Notes under the pieces: model-generated
The model's database searches: none
What the model saw: only the letters and a program-made list of their open reading frames with translations
Told to the model about the DNA's origin: nothing
Shown here: piece by piece, positions 24,298 to 34,865 of the stretch
Numbering within the stretch: the first letter of the stretch is position 1
Layout of the letters: the number at the start of each line of letters is the position of its first letter
Program-made: the position numbers and the translations under genes
NCBI GenBank assembly: GCA_947561585.1
Contig: CANNZV010003207.1
Span: 1 to 64,000 of the forward strand
From: Caprella mutica
Taxonomy: Eukaryota > Arthropoda > Malacostraca > Amphipoda > Caprellidae
DNA: 64,000 nucleotides
Direction of reading: 5' to 3'

Positions 24298-25662
24298 TTA
24301 TAAGAAAATAAAACACAAAACAAGAAACAATTGGTCAAGAAATGGAAACACAGAACTTGTTAATATAGAACATGAAAAAAAAACAGAACAAAAAATAGAA
24401 CAAAAAAATACAGAACAAGAAAAGAAAACCGAACAAAAACTACGGAATAAGAAAATACAGAAAAAAAAGGAAACACAGAACAAGAAAAGAAAAACGAAGA
24501 ACAAGAAAATGCAAAAATAGAAAAGAAAACAAAGAACAAGAAAATACAGAACAAGAAAATAAAACAAAAAACAAAAAAATACAAATAAAAAAAAGAACAA
24601 GAAAAGGAAACACAGAACAAAAAATACAGAACAAGAAAAGAAAACAAAGAACAAGAAAATACAGAACAAGAAAAGAAAACACAGAACGAGAAAATATAAC
24701 ACAGAACAAGAATATATAACACAGAACGGGAAAATACAATACAAGAAAATAAAACACAGAACGAGAAATTACAGAACAAGAAAACAAAAAACACAGAACC
24801 AAAAAGTGTAGAACAAGAAAACAAAACATAGAACAAGAAATACAGAACGAAAAATAAAAAAAAAACAAGAAAAGAAAACAAAGAACAAAAATATACAGAA
24901 CAAGAAAAGAAAACACAGAACGAGAAAATACATAACAAGGAAAGAAAATACAAAACAGAAAGATACAGAACAAGAAGGGAAAACACAGAACAAAAATATA
25001 CAGAACAAGAAGGGAAAAAGCAGAACAAGAAAACCCAGGACAAGAAAATATAGAACAAGAAAAGATAACACAGAACAAAAAAGAAAACAAAGGACAAGAA
25101 AATACAGAACAAGAAAAGATAACAAGGAACAAAAAAAGAAAACGAAGGACAAGAAAATACAGAACAGGAAGAGAAAACACAGAACAAGAAAATACATAAG
25201 ATGGAAAGGAAATACAGAACAAGAAGGGAAAAAACAGAACAAGGAAAGAAAACACAGAACAAGAAAATACAGAACAGGAAAGAAAACACAGAACAAGAAA
25301 ATACAGAACAGGAAAGGAAAACACAGAACAAAAAAATACAGAACAACTTGATAAAACTATGTTCTGAAAGTTCTAAAAACTATGCTTTGCCAACTAATAA
25401 TTCAGTATAATTATATAAATAAATGAAAATATCTAATTTATATACGAAAGGATTCATAACTGAGCAACTAACTGAGAACCTACCTTGATCACTTCAACGA
25501 ACTTAATGATATTGCTTCAAGAAAAGAAAAACACGGAACAAAAATTGCAGAATAAGAAAATAAAACACAGAACAAAAAAATGCAGAATAAGAAAAGAAAA
25601 CACAGAACAAAAAATTCAGAACAAGAAACGAAAACACAGAACAAAAATACAGAACTTTAAGA
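24298..25662. repeat. 15-bp purine-rich array, copy 1, with a unique insert
   Basis: Repeats of GAAAACACAGAACAA and GAAAATACAGAACAA fill 24,298-25,350 and 25,500-25,662. Between them lies about 150 bp of unrelated sequence not found in copy 2. A period of 15, a multiple of three, and the scarcity of stop codons make long open frames on both strands; these translate to Phe/Cys/Ser/Val or Lys/Asn/Thr/Glu repeats and are not genes. Confidence 0.9.
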
Positions 25663-26235
25663 GAAAGCCACTCCACAATGAATTGAGGTGATGTTTAAGA
25701 TTAGTAATGAATTTTGTAGGTATATCCATACTTCTAAACTCAATGCAGATGAAAGTCGGATAGTGAAAGTCGAGTTCAAAAATGTTTTATGTAATTAATA
25801 ACGTTGCTTATTTTTGATTAATTTCTGCTCTGTTTACTGTAATATGTTATGCATGAGAAAAAATTTAAGAAATAAAAAGATTTCTATAGGAATTTTGACT
25901 TGCGTGAAAGAATTTTGAGTATGTTTTTAAATAAAACTAATTTAAAAATATATATAAAAGGCATTATAATTAGTTTTAATAGTTCAGAAATTATAATTAT
26001 AGTTTATAAGTATCACCCATGGTTATAACCTACATTATGTCTCTTATACATTACCCACACTGTACAGTTTCTGACTATCGAACATTTTCATGTCAGATAA
26101 AAAAATGTAGTAAAAATATGAGAAAAAGTTCCTAAAATAACAAAAATTCAAGCGAAAAGTTATACAAGAGTGATTATTTGATGAATTTCTTTGCACATTA
26201 TTTTATGTTTAGACATTAACCCTTCCAAACTTAGT
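25663..26235. other. AT-rich sequence in duplication copy 1
   Basis: No gene or structured element is visible. The equivalent in copy 2 is about 48,965-49,541. Confidence 0.4.
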
Positions 26236-26457
26236 TTAACACTTTCCCCTCGTATGACGTCACCACAAGTGACGTGATACGCGGTGTGATACTTCGTATT
26301 GGAAGATATAGTGTTTTATTTGGTAATATACGATTCTAGATATAAAATTCCATAAAAATGCTGATTCATTGATGAATCATTACACATTAATTAGTTACTT
26401 GCATGTGAAAAATGAGTGTTGACCCACTGGTGGGTCAATACGCTCGTAACGTGTTAA
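26236..26457. mobile_element. piggyBac-like MITE (TTAA-flanked), copy 1
   Basis: Both ends are TTAA: the left reads TTAACACTTTCCCCTCGTAT and the right reads CGCTCGTAACGTGTTAA, whose complement starts TTAACACGTTACGAGCG. The right part contains an 18-base inverted repeat around TTGACCCACTGGTGGGTCAA, and the left part GACGTCACCACAAGTGACGT. TTAA target sites are typical of piggyBac elements. At 222 bp with no coding capacity it would be non-autonomous. Confidence 0.5.
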
Positions 26458-27679
26458 ATGATATTTCTCCTTATTTTCATAACAAGCCTAGTCGGAATAT
26501 CTTACGTATGTGGAACCCATTCAGGATCTCCAATGTCTCAATTTGTTAAAAATCTCGTCTGCCATGACTTGGGCTGACGTGAAACTCAGTGTACAAGAAC
26601 GAGTCTTAGACATTACAAACACACGTGTTTTGATTAATGAACTTTTGTGTACAACTGTACATACGTAAATCTCATGAATATAGATAATAGATGATATCAA
26701 AAAAATAAATTGTTGTATTACCATAACATTACAACTTTGTGTAATTAAAACTTTTATTATTACCCGGGATAAATATATTTCGATGATACTAGATAAATGA
26801 GGAGATCCTATTTCAAAATATTGATTGGAATCTCCAGGGTTATTTATTCCAGTGTAGTCACAATTAAATTCTCCGATAATACAATATAAATCACAACTAT
26901 TTACCTATATATAATTTGATGAAAACTTACCTTGTGCTTTTTGTTGTTCTTACTTATAGCACTTTACCACTTTAATTAAATTAGAGAAATATATTTAACA
27001 GACTAACTGTATCACCACAAAGACTGTTCACGTACAAGACTCATCCAATACTGAACAGAAAAGAGGTTGTTTCTTCTCATCCTAATCCACCATGTAACTA
27101 TAAGCTGAATAAGAAACTAACGGAAAAATCACCACGTGTTACTTGATCTCGTACTTTAACTACTCTTGATATACAGTTGTGATAAATGTTCAAACCAAAT
27201 AGTGTCAAAACAAAATAGTTTGTATCAAAGATATAAATTTTACAAAAAATAAATCGCAAACCAAATATCTGTCGACTAAATTTATCCGTTCTGAAAATGT
27301 TTTCCGGCCAAATGACGGTTCGTCAGATATCTTTTGGCCAGCCTGCCAGGCAACCGATTTTTAAAATGTTCATATCAAATACTTTGTATATATGTATAAA
27401 CAATATACATATATCAAATGAATTTATTTATAGACTGGAAATTTCCAATAAGTAAGAAATGATGACAAGTAATTATCGGCTATAATTTTGTTCCATTTAT
27501 CTGATTGTATTACACCATCTTGAATATAATGTGTAATACTGTTATAGTGATTTCATTGAACAGATGACAGTATATTAGTATAATTTATATAATTTTGAGT
27601 ATTTTAGTATTATGTAGGTATGTATTAGTGTACTGGTTCTAAAACGATGTGCGCAGTCAAAAAATCCCTTAGGCCTATT
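26458..27679. other. right part of duplication copy 1, no supported gene
   Basis: Contains a block of irregular CAAATA-centred words and a palindromic GTTTTCCGGCC..GGCCAGCCTGCC patch around 27,255-27,350. A short - strand open frame at 26,521-26,724 is not kept intact in copy 2, so I do not treat it as a gene. Confidence 0.4.
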
Positions 27680-27917
27680 AGAAGAATGTATTCATTATTT
27701 ACCCTTTGTACAGACTACCAGGATTGAGATAAAGTAACTTCCTGTTTTCTATATTCTGTGATAGTAAAGATGAGAGTTAGATATATTCATGAATTATTTC
27801 ATTATGTAACTGTTTTACTAACGCATTTTCATTTGTACTGAGATTAAATTTTCTATCTGCACAGTGGTATCACATCTGTATACATTTATTTATTTGTGAT
27901 GGGATGAGAGGTCTTAC

Positions 27918-28382
27918 CTCTCCCTGAAGTGCTTAGTTTCGCATCAGAAGAACTAGCGCTATCTAGGCTGTCACTTGGTGTGCATATGGCAGAAGGAATT
28001 TCTGAAACAGAAAAAGAGTGAATGAAGAAATAGTGATAATTTTTGAAAATGGAATCAAACTATAATAAGTTAGACAGAATTATAGCTATTAAACGGTATC
28101 TACATTCGAACTAGAAATAATGTAACAGAAGATTCGATACTGAATTTCCTTCTACAAACTAGTACAATAATAATACCATAATATATCTGGTTCTTCATTA
28201 CTAGTTTTTTGTCAGTAATTTCAGTTACTAATAACTGATGGTAATTTACTCACCCCCTACATCGGTACTTTCCTCCGTCCAAGTACCTAGAGTAACCGGT
28301 TCATCACCTGTAAAGCAACTACAGTTGGTAAAGATGTCAAAGAGCTGGTACTCTGATCCTTCGAATGAGACCTCAATGATAC
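27918..28382 (-). CDS. two in-phase exons of an unidentified gene
   Basis: Exon 28,382-28,254 (129 nt) follows the acceptor CGCTTCTGTAG and ends GTAGGGG before the donor gtgagt. Exon 28,001-27,918 (84 nt) follows TTTTCTGTTTCAG and ends GGGAGAG before gtaagac. Each exon is open in only one frame, and the phases match: G plus AA makes a Glu codon. The joined peptide of about 70 residues contains an acidic stretch (GTWTEESTDVGE) and a Ser/Asp-rich tail (TPSDSLDSASSSD), and reads as the interior of a soluble, possibly disordered protein. The next exons are not found; the downstream side runs into the duplication boundary at 27,679. The product is unknown. Candidate exons on the same strand at 33.4-33.8 kb could belong to the same gene. 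Confidence 0.5.
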
Positions 28383-28619
28383 CTACAGAAGCGAAAGATA
28401 AACTGAAAAATAAACAAAAACACTTACATAGGGTAAAGACACAATAACAGATATGACACGGTAGGTGATAGCAAGTTACAAATAGATTTTCAGTTTTTGG
28501 TAGGAAGTAACTAGGAAGGATCTTTCAGTGTACCGTGTACTGGTTAGAAAGGATTTGTTTCAGTGTACCGTGTAGTGGCTAGGAAGGATTTGTTTCATTT
28601 CCCACGTCATTCAATTTAA

Positions 28620-28909
28620 TTGTCACAGTACACTGATTACTGAAGAGATTCTTTCTAACCACATCCTATCGAAAACTGGATATTATATACTCATATATAC
28701 ATTTATTAAAATTAACTCATTATCTTCTAGTTAATTCATCCTATTTACTCTCTAGGAAATTGATAGACCAAGTATCCTCAAAGTTTATGTCATGCTAGTT
28801 TTATACCCATATTGTCAGTCTGAATTCCGATATAGTACAGTGATCAATAACTGTGTGTTTTCCTACCCTGACCTATTAGAGTTTTAATATACCTTGTGAA
28901 TACATAACA
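28620..28909 (+). mobile_element. possible LTR fragment in front of the gag relic
   Basis: The segment starts TGTCACAG, ends ATAACA and is followed at once by TTGGCGACAAGAT, a sequence in the position and style of a gypsy primer-binding site, then by a gag start 12 bases later. The right limit is better supported than the left. No second LTR is seen, so LTR identity cannot be confirmed here. Confidence 0.35.
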
Positions 28910-28934
28910 TTGGCGACAAGATAAAGAGCTCACA

Positions 28935-29495
28935 ATGCCTAAAATCGGTTCCATATCCGAATTCAACCATCAGTGTGCGATTTTAAAATTTATGTTGAAA
29001 CGCTACGCGTATTCTTCGATGCTTATTCGATTGAAGAATCTAAGCAAGTGCCTGTTTTATTAACACTTATTGGCGAAAAGTGTTATGGTGTGCTGAGAGA
29101 TTTAGTATCTCCTGCTCTTCCAGCAAGCAAGACATTTGATCAGATAGTTAACAGTTCTGACAAATTACTATTCACCAGCTAAAAGTGAAATAGCTGAGCG
29201 CTTCAATTTTTTGAGAAGAAGGCAGGGTAGTGGTGAATCTATAGCGGAATATGTTGCAGGTTTAAAAAAGTTAGTTGCTAGCTGCAATAACGTACATTCC
29301 TAGACAATGCACTTCGAGATAAATTTGTTGAAGGCATTGCAGACGTCAGAATCCAGCGTGAACTACTACAGAAAGAAACCTTAAATTTTACTTCAGCTGT
29401 TAAAATTGCATGGTCATTCGAACTAACTAATAAGACTGCGAATGAGCTGAAACACGGAATTGAAGAGTTTTCAGTTATGAAGATTAATGCTAGTA
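28935..29495 (+). pseudogene. decayed Ty3/gypsy-type gag
   Basis: Starting at the ATG at 28,935, three frames read in turn give a typical insect gypsy gag: an N-terminal EFN-like start, a segment with VPVLLTLIGEKCYGVLRDL, then SEIAERFNFLRRRQGSGESI and a GIADVRIQREL-type segment. At least three frame changes (about 28,972, 29,180 and 29,300) break it. It stops near 29,495 where short word arrays begin; no zinc knuckle, protease or polymerase is present. In an intact element this product would form the particle shell. This is a dead, truncated insertion. Confidence 0.75.
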
Positions 29496-29554
29496 AAGAT
29501 AATTAATGACCTAAATTCAATAATCGACCGGAGAAACCCACTAAGCAACGGTGC

Positions 29555-29890
29555 ACGGCGAATTGCCACTGGGTGAACTGTCCATGTGAGTGAATTGCCA
29601 CCAGGTGAACTGCCCATGAGGGTGAATCACAACTGGGTGAATTACCACTGGGTGAACCACTCTCACTGACTGCATCACTACGTACACGAGATGAACAAAA
29701 CACACACTCGCCCCGTGTGTTTAGGTGTACACCCCCCCCCCCTCCTAATATAAGCGTGAACCGAGAATTGGGCCTGCCGACAGTTGGGCCCAGGACAATT
29801 GGGCACGCCGACAGTTGGGCCCAGGACAATTGGGCATTCTGACAGTTGGGCCCAGGAGGACAATTAGGCCAACGACAATCGGGCCCCAAG
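29555..29890. repeat. two adjacent short-word arrays
   Basis: 29,555-29,665 repeats a word of the GGTGAATTGCCACT type about six times. 29,765-29,885 repeats a GGACAATTGGGC / GACAGTTGGGCCC word about seven times. A run of about 11 C lies between them near 29,731. Open frames on the - strand here (Pro/Cys/Asn-rich) derive from the repeat. The arrays directly truncate the gag relic. Confidence 0.8.
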
Positions 29891-31645
29891 ACAATTATAT
29901 TATTTACCCATTTTGTAAAGAGTCTACTGTATTAACTTAATTAAAGACCATTTACTACTGTAATAACTAGGGATGCGATATTATGCATTTTGCATAAAAA
30001 AATAGTCTGGAGCTAATTAAAATAAATAATATTCTTTATATGAGAAAATATTCTCGTAATGAATTTTTTTTAATAGAACATATTATTTTCATGAATAAAT
30101 ACTATTATTCTTTTAAACTACTATAAGTTTTCTGTTCTGAGATGGGTCATATAAGAAACAAATTTCATAGTTACAGTACTCCTGTAAAGTGAATGAGTTA
30201 GGTTGTAGCCAATAGAAAGTAAGAATGTAACTATTTTAGATGAAGAACAAAAGAAAATAAGATTGTGGGTACAGCAAAACCTCGTAGTAGACCAGAGTTA
30301 CGTTCCAAGTTTGTTTGGTCTAGTAAGAAACTCTACTTATTAGTTTCCTACTAGACCAAAATCGTTTTCTTTAAAATTAAAGCGGTGACTTTAACATTTC
30401 GATAGCTTTATTTTTTTATGAAAACTTTAATGCAAAATTAATGGTGACTAACATACCAATTTTGATGGGAAACAAATTTAGAAACGGTATGATTTTTTTG
30501 GCTTCAATTAAAGTGAATATAATATTTTTTTCAATTAAATAATCATTTTATGAAATTAGAATAGTCTTCATTGTATCTAGTTTTCTATAACTATTCACAT
30601 CAATTTTTTAGCACAGACTTTACAATCAAATCTGAAACTAATTACAAATCTAAGAAGTACTGCGACGCCCCATTAGTTCGACAGTTACATCTTTTTCTGT
30701 TATTTCTCGTTTTATTTTTTTGATTAAAATTAAAATTATCAAAAATAGATATACGCAATTAATAAATAACCCATACATATAACGAAATTATTTTATTTAG
30801 TTCACATTTCTCTCTCATTTTACATAATTTCTTATATAAATTGGATGATGCAATTATTCATAAGATTTCATTTAATATAGTTTGTTGTATCCGCTAGTTT
30901 GTTGTACAGGCATCACCACGCTTCAATTACCTTATCACAACTCAGTTTAATTAACAAACGGTAACCAAAGCGAAGAAATGTTTTTTATAATTGTCACTCC
31001 TTTAATATATATCTCATTTTCTATTAGTTATGAGAGAAAATTTGCATTAGTACCTACTATATAACCCTATTATTAAACAGTGATTCAGTGTTTAAAGTTT
31101 AAAGCTGTAAACTTATTAAAGGTTTTAAAGTCCAACCATAGCTTTGCTTTCACAGAGTATAGGTGAGTAATTAATAGACACTTATATTTCCATAATTATT
31201 GTGTTACATTGAACAAACAGCAATTTTATGCTCTATAAAATATTTTTGGAAGAAGTTTACTAAGTTTCAAGTTATTAATTGGTACGTTCTACATTTTCAG
31301 ACACATCAGAAAAGAAAATATAGTATTTATAATTATTAATCAATTTCTAATCAAAGTGGTACCATGAATAGCAATCTAAATAAAAGTTTAAAAAAATTCC
31401 ATTCAATCGATTCTCTATTATTATGAATTCGATCGAATTTTTTATACTCTGTCTTTCGACACGTTGTTTTACGATACTCTGTCCTAGTACCGTTGCTGAT
31501 GATAGCACACACCGTGTCACCTCTCAGCCCTAAGTAAAGTTATAAAAGTTGCATCATTTTCTTCAATTAATAACTCGTCTATGGTTGAATATACAACTCT
31601 GTGGAAAAAAAGTTAATAACCAAAATCTGCCGAAATTATCAACAA
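29891..31645. other. AT-rich stretch with one small hairpin element end
   Basis: Apart from the element end at 30,270-30,360 I see no gene, exon or tandem repeat in this stretch. Confidence 0.4.
30270..30360. mobile_element. pogo/Tigger-like terminal fragment with hairpin
   Basis: TA followed by CAGCAAAACCTCG resembles pogo-type ends (TA target, CAG start, ACCTCG block). Positions 30,314-30,360 then form a hairpin: TTTGGTCTAGTAAGAAACT and its complement with one mismatch and a 9-base loop. The opposite terminus was not found, so it is a fragment. Confidence 0.35.
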
Positions 31646-31649
31646 CGAA

Positions 31650-32062
31650 AAATGAGTGTCAGTTACGTCTACCGTGTCCTGCTCGTTGAAACTCATAATA
31701 TGATTCATTTATCGTGATAATAATGCATAAGGGAAAACTTCACCAATTGATGACTGAGCTTGGTTGGCCACCCTCTCAAAACTACTGATGTGAAGTTCAT
31801 AGTTAAATATGTTGATGTGCTGGTACCATTTGCAATCGTGATTGCTCGTCGTCAAGGTGACAAGGACATTTTTATGGTGAATTTCTTCCAACTCAACTTA
31901 TCAGAAAATGTTGAGAGACTTTTTTCTCCAGCTGCAATGACACTGGCACCAAAGAAATCTCCTCTATCAGACAAGACTTTCAAAAAATTAGCCATAATTC
32001 TATCTAATGCTCTAAATAATCCTTTATTACAGATTTTTCCTTATATATTTTATTTCGATTAA
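31650..32062 (+). pseudogene. decayed hAT-type transposase fragment
   Basis: A segment encoding CQLRLPCPAR, a stop in place of Trp, then NS matches the conserved (T)RWNS block of hAT/ZBED transposases. It is followed after a frame change by VKFIVKYVDVLVPFAIVIA and RRQGDKDIF, similar to the YxxVxxPxAxAxxxLQGdkxxF region of the same family. About 100 codons remain open at the 3' part. The DNA-binding finger and the C-terminal dimerisation region are missing. Function is lost; the role of the ancestor was cut-and-paste transposition. Confidence 0.5.
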
Positions 32063-32417
32063 TAGAGTTTTTTTTTTGTTTGATTTCATCCTTTGGACAC
32101 CATCCAATTACAAAAATTATATATATACTAGTCACGTAATTTTTGTGTAAGTTATTTCTGGTCCTACACACAGAGAGAGGATTAGTTGAATCAAATCATA
32201 TTTGATTTGTTTCGACTAAATTTTATGGTTTATCTGTGCGCCTACCTACGTGGTGAGTTGCAGGTACTATTTAATATGAGTTAAATTGACGTTAGTTAAA
32301 ACAACAGATATGTGAGTTGATTATTTTTAATTCCCGATGGTTACAACAACTACCTGTGATAGTCAAAAACTCGTGATGGTTGAATCAAATAAATGTAATG
32401 GATAATACAACTACATA

Positions 32418-33215
32418 ACAAGGTTATATCAACTACTCGTGTAGGTTATATCAACTACTCATGTAGGTTATACCAACTACTTGTGTAGGTTATACCAACT
32501 ACTCGTGCAGGATATACCAACTACTCGTGTAGGTTACATTAACTACTCGTGTAGGTTATATCAACTACTAGTGTAGGTTATATCAACTACTCGTGTAAGT
32601 TATATCAACTACTCGTGTAAGTTATATCAACTACTCATGTAGGTTATATCAACTACTCGGTTAGGTTATATCAACTACTCGTGTTGGTTATATCAACTAC
32701 TCGTGTAGGTTATACCAACTGCTTGTGTAGGTTATACCAACTACTCGTGTAGGTTATACTAACTACTCGTGTAGGTTATACTAACTACTCGTGTAGGTTA
32801 TACCAACTACTCGTGTAGGTTATACCAACTACTCGTGTAGGTTAAACCAACTACTCGTGTAGGTTATACCAACTGCTGGTGTAGGTTATACCAACTACTC
32901 GTGTAGGTTATACCAACTACTCGTGTAGGTTACATTAACTACTCGTATAGGTGATATCAACTACTCATGTAGGTTATATCAACTACTCGGTTAGGTTATA
33001 TCAACTACTCGTGTTGGTTATACCAACTACTCGTGTAGGTTATACCAACTACTCGTGTAGGTTACATTAACTACTCGTATAGGTGATATCAACTACTCGT
33101 GTAGGTTATATCAACTACTCGGTTAGGTTATATCAACTACTCGTGTAGGTTATATCAACTACTCGTGTAGGTTATATCATCTTCTCGTGTTGGTTATATC
33201 AACTACTTACTAAGT
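32418..33215. repeat. 22-bp minisatellite
   Basis: About 36 units of AACTACTCGTGTAGGTTATA plus two bases, with TACC, CACATT and GTGATA variants. It is read here as the left subterminal array of the larger element. Confidence 0.9.
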
Positions 33216-33255
33216 AAATGTATATCAACTATTATAGTGTAGGTTGAAATATCGG

Positions 33256-33291
33256 TGTCGCTATCATGTCTGGCCAGACCAGATAGCGACA
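33256..33291. repeat. 36-bp near-perfect palindrome
   Basis: Arms TGTCGCTATC and GATAGCGACA enclose GTCTGGCCAGAC, itself a perfect palindrome. It lies just inside the minisatellite and is markedly GC-richer than its neighbourhood. Confidence 0.85.
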
Positions 33292-33411
33292 GCTTCAATA
33301 TTCTTTTCATGTCTGGAATCCCTAAAAGCATATGAAAAAGTAAGAGCTAATCATATTGCAAATACATATTTAAAAATCATCTAATATTTTCAAATACTTA
33401 CTTTGACCTAG

Positions 33412-33846
33412 CATAATTGTTCCTGAACCATTCAAAGGAATTGAAGAGGACTCCGATAGTTGATGACGTTGATCTACTTCATCAATTCTTCATCAAGATC
33501 TGAAAGTAGATTCAGAAAATATAGAAAACCATATATTAATAAAGAAATTAAAAGAATTATTAACTGAGAATTCTTTCATATAGGTAAATTATTTATATAA
33601 AATGTTAAACTAATTATAAATCTTCAGATGCAGTATAAATTTAGCTCTAATAAATGCAATGGATTTTTCTAGCTAATCATAATTTTGTTCATTATACACT
33701 CATAATGTAGACTTTAATTAAATACCAAGAAAGTATAATATATCAAAAGGCTCACCTCTGGTTGGAATTCTCCCTGCTAAATCCCTGGACGGTGTTCTCC
33801 TCCGACTACCTCCCTGGATGGAGTTCTCCCAGTCATAGAAAACTAG
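33412..33846 (-). CDS. candidate terminal exons of an unidentified gene
   Basis: A - strand exon about 33,846-33,756 is open (FYDWENSIQGG then RRRTPSRDLAGRIPTR) and ends with CCAGAG before the donor gtgagc. Its one-base leftover continues into an exon after the strong acceptor TCTGAATCTACTTTCAG (exon start about 33,500), reading DLDEELMK and a stop. That second exon has its own strong donor (CAAA/gtaagt, about 33,411), and an alternative start inside it gives an open frame with LSESSSIPLNGSGTIMLGQ, so splicing may vary. Basic Arg/Ser-rich sequence, no known domain. These may be part of the same gene as the exons at 27.9-28.4 kb, or noise inside a transposon. Confidence 0.3.
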
Positions 33847-34865
33847 GGTCAAGTAGGTAAATTGCGGCACTTTAACTAACTGCGGTCTCTTATCTCAGAA
33901 ACATTAATAACCATCATGACTTCGAGGCACTCGTGAAATGAATAGAACCTATCATAAATTGAGCTTAAATTATGATGTTCAACAATTCAGTAAATAGCTA
34001 AACTAATTTCAGAATGATTTTGAGACTCTCTTAAATAGGGATACAATTAGAAATTAAAGAACCGAATTTGGCTGTGTAACCCTACCTATAGGTACACCAA
34101 CTAGTTTTAAAATATATAGATTATCAGACCACTTTACTTAAGATACTAGGATAAGTTCCGAGATATCGGACGGCTCCACATTTTCGGTCGCGTAAGAAAA
34201 ACTATATTAAATTAACTTTTATTTTAATTAGCTATTAGGTAGCTATATACTATATTTCATACGTGACCGAAAATTTGAAATCGCCTGATAATTTGGAACT
34301 TACCCTATTCTGAGGACAACGCAGTAACTGCCTAGCCTATGTAGAAGGTATTGACACTGAAAAAAAACAGCTAGGAAGGTATGATGCCTAAATAAGTTAA
34401 CATATAATAATCTAGGAAACTTAGTTTGGATATCAATTTACAAACTGGACGGCAGTAATCAAAATTTATTATTATAAAAGTTATATACTGATAATCAGCT
34501 CTTCAAATAACTACCTATATAAAGCCACCAAACTATCAATCACCAATATTTTAGAATATATAGGCAGACATTTATCAATATATTAATGGAATTAATTAAT
34601 AATCGATCGGCAGCGATAATACTATTTAATGCTTATAACGCTATTGTTTGCACTTGAACTGAAATGGTATTGAGGAGCGTTCACATTCAACACGTAACAG
34701 GCGCGTATACAAGGGGGGGGGGGCATTTGGGGCAGATGCCCCCCCCTTGAGGTCTGAACTTTTTAAAAATAAATCTACGGATTAATAAAAATATATGGAT
34801 TAATCCGCTAAATTGAAGAAATGTCAATTATTTGATTATTTTTAATTGCTTTTGACACGCTTGAA

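Larger units (their letters stand above)
17637..27679. repeat. large direct duplication, copy 1 (10.0 kb)
   Basis: From ATCTACATTATATGTCATCC at 17,637 to CCCTTAGGCCTATT at 27,679 the sequence is nearly identical to 39,569-50,952, with an offset of 21,932 at the left end. Flanks differ on both sides and I see no terminal repeat or target duplication at the boundaries. Differences include scattered substitutions, an 8-bp and a 3-bp insertion inside the RING gene, a 128-bp segment missing here, a much shorter 15-bp array and a roughly 23-bp segment present only here (about 26,257-26,283). It may be a true segmental duplication or two haplotypes placed side by side by assembly. Confidence 0.95.

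Noticed and set aside
26521..26724. 67-codon - strand frame in copy 1
   Set aside because: Indels in the near-identical copy 2 break it, which argues against a constrained coding sequence.
17637..27679. Duplicated block as a giant Helitron or other transposon
   Set aside because: The left edge does start with TC after A, but the right edge lacks a CTRR end and hairpin, and no target duplication or terminal repeat is present.
29503..29889. 128-codon Pro/Cys/Asn-rich frame on the - strand
   Set aside because: Produced by the GGACAATTGGGC and GGTGAATTGCC arrays.
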